Made by a program: the position numbers and the translations under genes
In this document: in pieces, positions 5,739 to 9,069 of the stretch
Numbering within the stretch: the first letter of the stretch is position 1
Layout of the letters: each line of letters begins with the position of its first letter
Notes under the pieces: generated by a model
What the model was told of the DNA's origin: nothing
Database searches by the model: none
Seen by the model: the letters and a program-made list of their open reading frames with translations, nothing else
Assembly: GCA_947624845.1 (NCBI GenBank)
Contig: CANQMB010000040.1
Location: forward strand, 1-9,069
Reading direction: 5' to 3'
Length of the DNA stretch: 9,069 nucleotides
DNA from: an uncultured Bacilli bacterium
Lineage (GTDB): Bacteria; Bacillota_I; Bacilli_A; RF39; UBA660

Positions 5739-6881
5739 TTATGACGCATTTTTAAAATCTTTTGTTTTGGATATTTCTCTTAAAAACATTTCATCGGTCA
5801 TTCCACTAATAAAATCAATTACCATTCTTTTTGGGTTGGTATTCTTTATATAATCCTCGCTTTGATAATTCAAATAAATCTGATAGATTATATTTTCATC
5901 ATCGTGATGGATAATAGCTTCTAAGTAACTTTGATACAACTTCCAAATTCCTTGTTTATAGTATTGATATTCTATATCCGTTGTTGCACATTGATAAATA
6001 TTTTTTGAATTAAATTCTTTTAAGGCAAATAGAGCCTGATATACTTTTTTGCTTAGTTGAATATAAGGACGATGAATACTATTTTTTATAATATCCAAAA
6101 TAATCGTATTGACAATTTCACTATTGTTATTTCCTAAGACATCTGTAATTTTTTTAGGTAAATTTTCTCTTTTAAAAAGTCCTAATTCAATGGCATCTTC
6201 AATATCTCTTCCAATATAACCAATAATATCAGAAATTCTAACTACACAGCCCTCTAAAGTCATCGCAGAATATTTTTTTGTTTTCTCTAGACTTTGATAA
6301 CTTTCCTCATATTCTTTTAAAAATTCTTCTTTACTTTTTTTCATTGGCTGGTAACAACATTCCAACATTTCCCCATTGTGACACATAATGCCATCTAAAA
6401 CTTGAATCGTCAGATTTAATCCTTTTCCTCTTTTTTCTAAGATCATTAAATCGCGAACACTTTGAATATTATGAGCGAATTCTTCGCCCAATTCTTGTTT
6501 GGTAATCTCATTGATCAAGGCCTCTCCTACGTGTCCCAAAGGCGTATGTCCAATATCATGACCCAAGGCAATTGCCTCTATTAAATCTTCATTTAGACAC
6601 AAAGCCCTACCAATCGTCCGAGCGATTTTACTTACCAATTGAACATGAACCATACGTTTTGAAATATGATCGTTTTCTTTAAATGAATAAACTTGTGTCT
6701 TATCTACATATCTCGTATAAGATAGGCTATGAATAATTCGATCAATATCATGAAAAAAAGGAGGCCTCATATCCTCTTCTTGGGGATATAGACGTATCGC
6801 CTGAGTACTTTTCGTAGCATAAGGAGATAAGTTTTCTTCATTTAATAAAAAGTTTTTCTTTGCTTCTTCAATATAATCCAT
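5739..6881 (-). CDS. HD-domain dNTP triphosphohydrolase (dGTPase-like)
   Basis: Predicted to hydrolyse deoxynucleoside triphosphates to the nucleoside plus triphosphate, limiting dNTP pools. 380 aa. Motifs typical of the dGTPase family: DIDRIIHSLSYTRYVDKTQVY (about 45-65; compare RDRDRILHS...RLKHKTQVF); His79 in the RMVHVQLVSKIAR helix; the metal pair His108-Asp109 in ALGHDIGHTPLGHVGE; FAHNIQSVR; CHNGEM; and Asp218 in RISDIIGYIGRDIED, the last HD ligand. The C-terminal third is poorly conserved, as is usual. The ATG at 6881 is chosen because AGAGGA (6886-6891) precedes it by 4 nt. A TTG at 6917 would extend the protein by 12 residues into trhP2 with no ribosome site. The ribosome site lies in the last codons of trhP2 and only one base separates the two genes, so translation is probably coupled. 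Substrate range (dGTP only or all dNTPs) is not visible. Confidence 0.85.
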   Translation of the reverse strand: MDYIEEAKKNFLLNEENLSPYATKSTQAIRLYPQEEDMRPPFFHDIDRIIHSLSYTRYVDKTQVYSFKENDHISKRMVHVQLVSKIARTIGRALCLNEDLIEAIALGHDIGHTPLGHVGEALINEITKQELGEEFAHNIQSVRDLMILEKRGKGLNLTIQVLDGIMCHNGEMLECCYQPMKKSKEEFLKEYEESYQSLEKTKKYSAMTLEGCVVRISDIIGYIGRDIEDAIELGLFKRENLPKKITDVLGNNNSEIVNTIILDIIKNSIHRPYIQLSKKVYQALFALKEFNSKNIYQCATTDIEYQYYKQGIWKLYQSYLEAIIHHDDENIIYQIYLNYQSEDYIKNTNPKRMVIDFISGMTDEMFLREISKTKDFKNAS

Positions 6882-6882
6882 A

Positions 6883-8082
6883 CTATCCTCTACTTTCTTG
6901 ATTTTTTCTATGAACAATTCGAATCATCGAATATTCTTCTAATGGATGATCAAATTTAATTTTAAGCACTTCTTCTGGATGTCTCGCAACTTCTAATTCT
7001 TCCATATCCTCATTATAGATATGATCGACAATTTGACGATATTTTTCACCCGTTGGCGTAAATATTTCGATCTCATCCCCTACTTCAAAGTAGTTTCTTT
7101 CCACCAATACTAAACATTGATTCTTCTTATCATATCCAGTAATCAGTCCTAGATAATCTTGATTTGAAAGCTCTTGTCTTCCCGTATAATACTGATCGCT
7201 TTGATCTGCTTCCTTCAAAAAATAATGAGTGGAAGTTTCTCGGTTAGCCACACGATTTAATATATTTTGATACTCTTCTTTTTTCTCTTCCGTTAAAGTT
7301 TTTTCATAATAAGAGTCAATCATATGACGATAAGTACCAACAACCGTTGCTAAATAATATAAAGAGCGCATTCTTCCCTCAATTTTTAAAGAAGCCACTC
7401 CCATTTGAATTAAATCGGGAATATACAAAGACATATTTAAATCTTTGGTCGCCATAGTAAATGGGGTCTCATCGTCCGTTTGAAAAGCAAAACGACAGAC
7501 CTGAGCACATCCACCTCGATTGGCATCTCTTCCTGTGACATAATTCGATAAAGTACATCGTCCACTAAAACAAGTACACATCGCCCCATGAATAAATACT
7601 TCAATATCCATATGGGTTCTATCTATAATTTCTTTTATTTCCTCTTTAGAAAGTTCCCTAGCAAGCACAATTCGATCGACGCCTTGATTTTTAAAAAAAG
7701 TAGCAGCCAAAGTATTGGTAGTAGACATCTGAGTCGAAAGATGAACTTCTACCGATGGATAATTTTTTTTGATATAGGATATTAAAAATGGATCACTGAC
7801 GATAAAAGCATCAATTCCCGTATCCACTGCTTTTTGAATATAAGTTTCTACTTGTTTCATATCTTCTTCATGAAAAACGATATTCAAAGTTAAAAACACT
7901 TTTTTGGAAAGTGCATGTGCAAAACGACAACCCGCTTTCATTTCGGAAAAAGAAAAATTCGTTGCATTCGCTCTCAGTCCAAAAGATTCTCCCCCGATAT
8001 AAACGGCATCAGCACCATAGAGAAGATTGACTTTTAACCGTTCTAAATCCCCCGCTGGAGCTAGTAATTCTATTTTTTTCAT
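6883..8082 (-). CDS. trhP2: U32 family tRNA hydroxylation protein TrhP2-like (Fe-S)
   Basis: Peptidase-U32-type protein of 399 aa matching the YrrO/TrhP2 group. Despite the family name, these proteins are known for prephenate-dependent hydroxylation of wobble uridine 34 in tRNA (ho5U), the first step to mo5U/cmo5U, rather than proteolysis. Motifs: N-terminal ELLAPAGDLERLKVNLLYGADAVYIGG barrel start (5-31); STQMSTTN (116-123); IHGAMC.CFSGRCTLSN with Cys169 and Cys176; GRDANRGGCAQVCRF with Cys192 and Cys196, the expected four [4Fe-4S] ligands; and SLKIEGRMRS (231-240). A C-terminal beta-rich domain (about 305-395) completes the full-length form. ATG at 8082 overlaps the trhP1 TGA (ATGA), with AGGGGG 7 nt upstream. 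Paired with trhP1 as in B. subtilis. The usual methyltransferase partner trmR (yrrM) is not in view. Confidence 0.9.
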   Translation of the reverse strand: MKKIELLAPAGDLERLKVNLLYGADAVYIGGESFGLRANATNFSFSEMKAGCRFAHALSKKVFLTLNIVFHEEDMKQVETYIQKAVDTGIDAFIVSDPFLISYIKKNYPSVEVHLSTQMSTTNTLAATFFKNQGVDRIVLARELSKEEIKEIIDRTHMDIEVFIHGAMCTCFSGRCTLSNYVTGRDANRGGCAQVCRFAFQTDDETPFTMATKDLNMSLYIPDLIQMGVASLKIEGRMRSLYYLATVVGTYRHMIDSYYEKTLTEEKKEEYQNILNRVANRETSTHYFLKEADQSDQYYTGRQELSNQDYLGLITGYDKKNQCLVLVERNYFEVGDEIEIFTPTGEKYRQIVDHIYNEDMEELEVARHPEEVLKIKFDHPLEEYSMIRIVHRKNQESRG

Positions 8083-8948
8083 TCTTTTTCCCCCTTTTTT
8101 ACTCGATAAATTGTCTCATGTTCTAAAAAAGGCCCATCGAATTTTAATAAAAATTTACTTTCCTTCCTTATTTCTTGATAAGAAAGTTCTCCTTTTATAT
8201 ATTGATTTGTCAATTGTAATAATTTTAAAAAAACGTCGTGAGGAATCAAACTTTCATTCAGTAATACATATTCGACTTCTAAATCTTCTAACATCGAAAA
8301 ATGATTGGGAATTTGATTGTAGAAAAAACTTGTTCCTTCTTTTTCCTCTCTTACTAAATAGTCCTGCCTCGTCACTGGTTCTGTTATTTTTAACTGGTTT
8401 TTAACAGAAGAATTTTTACTTTTTTCATAATTGGTAATTAATTTTCTTTTCGAATGAGCAACAACAGGCTTACAAACGAGTGAATAAATCAATTTTATTT
8501 TTGTATTTTGGATGAGTTCTCTCATTTCTTTTTTGGAAAGTTCTCCACTAATAGAAGCATAATCTACTCCATTTTCTAAATAGTAGTTACAAGTTTTAGA
8601 ATTGGTAACCATATGGGTAGCATTCCAAACGAGTGGAGTTTGAAATTTTTCCTCTTTTTTCAATTCTAAAAGAGCTAAATCATAGAAAAAAATTCCCTCT
8701 AAAGAAAGTTTTTCCAACTCGCGAAGGACTTTTCTTATTTTTGGTATATCTCGATTAAAAATCATCCGGTTCATGACAACAAAAAAAGAAGCTTCTGAAT
8801 ATTTTGTCTTGATTTCTTTTATCTCTTTTAAATTATATGTTTTTTCATAAGAAACAGAAAAATCTTTCAAAGGTAATAAAAAAGTTGTCGTTCCAACTTG
8901 AATATATTCAGAAAAATTTTCATTTGTTATTGCAGCAATACTTTTCAT
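8079..8948 (-). CDS. trhP1: U32 family tRNA hydroxylation protein TrhP1-like
   Basis: Shorter U32 protein of 289 aa, corresponding to the YrrN/TrhP1 partner (about 310 aa) of the TrhP2-type protein encoded next. Recognisable features: WNATHMVTNSKTCNYYLENGVDYASIS (about 108-134), equivalent to the QMNVTNS...GV segment of U32 proteins; ELSKKEMREL; and SLVCKPVVAHSKRKLITNY (156-174). The CxxxxxxC...CxxxC cluster-binding motif of the partner is absent and only isolated cysteines (about 120, 159) remain, so this is probably the non-cluster half of the pair. The N-terminus is eroded relative to the ELLAPAG start of TrhP2. Start ATG at 8948, with AAGGGGTG (8955-8962) 6 nt upstream. It begins 14 nt after the preceding gene, and its stop overlaps trhP2 by 4 nt, so the two are translated together. 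The role in ho5U34 formation is inferred from the family and the pairing. Confidence 0.82.
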   Translation of the reverse strand: MKSIAAITNENFSEYIQVGTTTFLLPLKDFSVSYEKTYNLKEIKEIKTKYSEASFFVVMNRMIFNRDIPKIRKVLRELEKLSLEGIFFYDLALLELKKEEKFQTPLVWNATHMVTNSKTCNYYLENGVDYASISGELSKKEMRELIQNTKIKLIYSLVCKPVVAHSKRKLITNYEKSKNSSVKNQLKITEPVTRQDYLVREEKEGTSFFYNQIPNHFSMLEDLEVEYVLLNESLIPHDVFLKLLQLTNQYIKGELSYQEIRKESKFLLKFDGPFLEHETIYRVKKGEKE

Positions 8949-8962
8949 TTACTACACCCCTT

Positions 8963-9069
8963 TTATTTTTTTCCTGGTGTTAAACTACGCGTCAATCGTT
9001 TACTTACTTCTTCAATATTATCTCCTTTAACTGTAGTAGCAGCACTATATAGATTTCCTCCACCTTCTC
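8963..9069 (-). CDS. C-terminal end of an unidentified gene, possibly a DHH/DHHA1 phosphoesterase (partial)
   Basis: The last 34 codons of a leftward gene enter from the right edge and end at TAA (8963-8965). The peptide reads EGGGNLYSAATTVKGDNIEE, then VSKRLTRSL and a short basic tail. A Gly-rich turn followed by a small-residue stretch and an amphipathic helix is reminiscent of the DHHA1 end of GdpP/NrnA-type phosphodiesterases (GGGGH..AA...). However, the usual His is Asn here, and so little is visible that the call is tentative. The next gene's ribosome site begins 1 nt before this stop's spacer ends (TAAAAGGGGTG), and trhP1 starts 14 nt downstream, so the genes are in one operon. Confidence 0.5.
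   Translation of the reverse strand, partial: EGGGNLYSAATTVKGDNIEEVSKRLTRSLTPGKK

Noticed and set aside
6882..6917. TTG at 6917 as start of the HD hydrolase
   Set aside because: No ribosome site, would overlap trhP2 by 35 nt, while ATG 6881 has AGAGGA at the proper distance.
7588..7785. Plus-strand open frame of 65 codons
   Set aside because: Antisense to trhP2 across its conserved core; no initiation signals.
8027..8404. Plus-strand open frame of 125 codons
   Set aside because: Lies opposite trhP1/trhP2, has no ribosome site, and its composition is that of the complement of AT-rich coding DNA.
1..9069. Search for mobile elements, CRISPR repeats, tRNA or rRNA genes
   Set aside because: No inverted-repeat-flanked transposase, no spaced direct repeats, no cloverleaf or rRNA core sequence was found by eye.

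Overview
This is an AT-rich window (about 30% G+C by eye) that looks like the chromosome of a low-GC Bacilli/Mollicutes-type bacterium. The gene families are Firmicutes-like: GreA, a RelQ-type alarmone synthetase, paired U32 tRNA-hydroxylation proteins, a NifS-type desulfurase and a Cys-rich surface lysozyme. Shine-Dalgarno sites are strong, GTG and TTG starts are common, and TGA works as a stop codon, so the code is the standard bacterial one. Every supported gene is on the minus strand, so transcription runs from high to low coordinates. I see no insertion sequence, phage gene, CRISPR array or tRNA.

In transcription order: (1) A tightly packed operon enters from the right edge. It holds the last codons of an unidentified gene (perhaps a DHH/DHHA1 phosphoesterase), trhP1-like and trhP2-like U32 genes with a 4-nt ATGA overlap, and a dGTPase-like HD hydrolase whose ribosome site lies inside the end of trhP2. 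(2) greA follows with its own consensus promoter and a terminator. (3) A relQ-like (p)ppGpp synthetase comes next, with an unusual start region and its own terminator. (4) An operon starts from an extended -10 promoter: cysteine desulfurase, ABC ATPase, and a large ABC permease. (5) A membrane-anchored lysozyme-like gene has its own promoter and terminator. (6) At the left edge, a near-perfect sigma-A promoter fires out of the window into a G+C-rich, foldable stretch that may be a structured RNA, a riboregulatory leader or the 5' end of another gene.

Functionally this is mostly a housekeeping neighbourhood for translation and stress: tRNA wobble-uridine hydroxylation (TrhP1/2), sulfur mobilisation for thio-cofactors or tRNA (cysteine desulfurase), transcript-cleavage rescue of RNA polymerase (GreA), alarmone synthesis (RelQ) and dNTP control (HD enzyme). 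trhP1-trhP2 close to greA matches, from memory, the yrrN-yrrO-udk-greA order of Bacillus subtilis. I find no convincing new multigene system. The points most worth checking are the left-edge transcript, the possible ATC start of relQ, the active-site substitution in the desulfurase, and its co-transcription with an uncharacterised ABC transporter.
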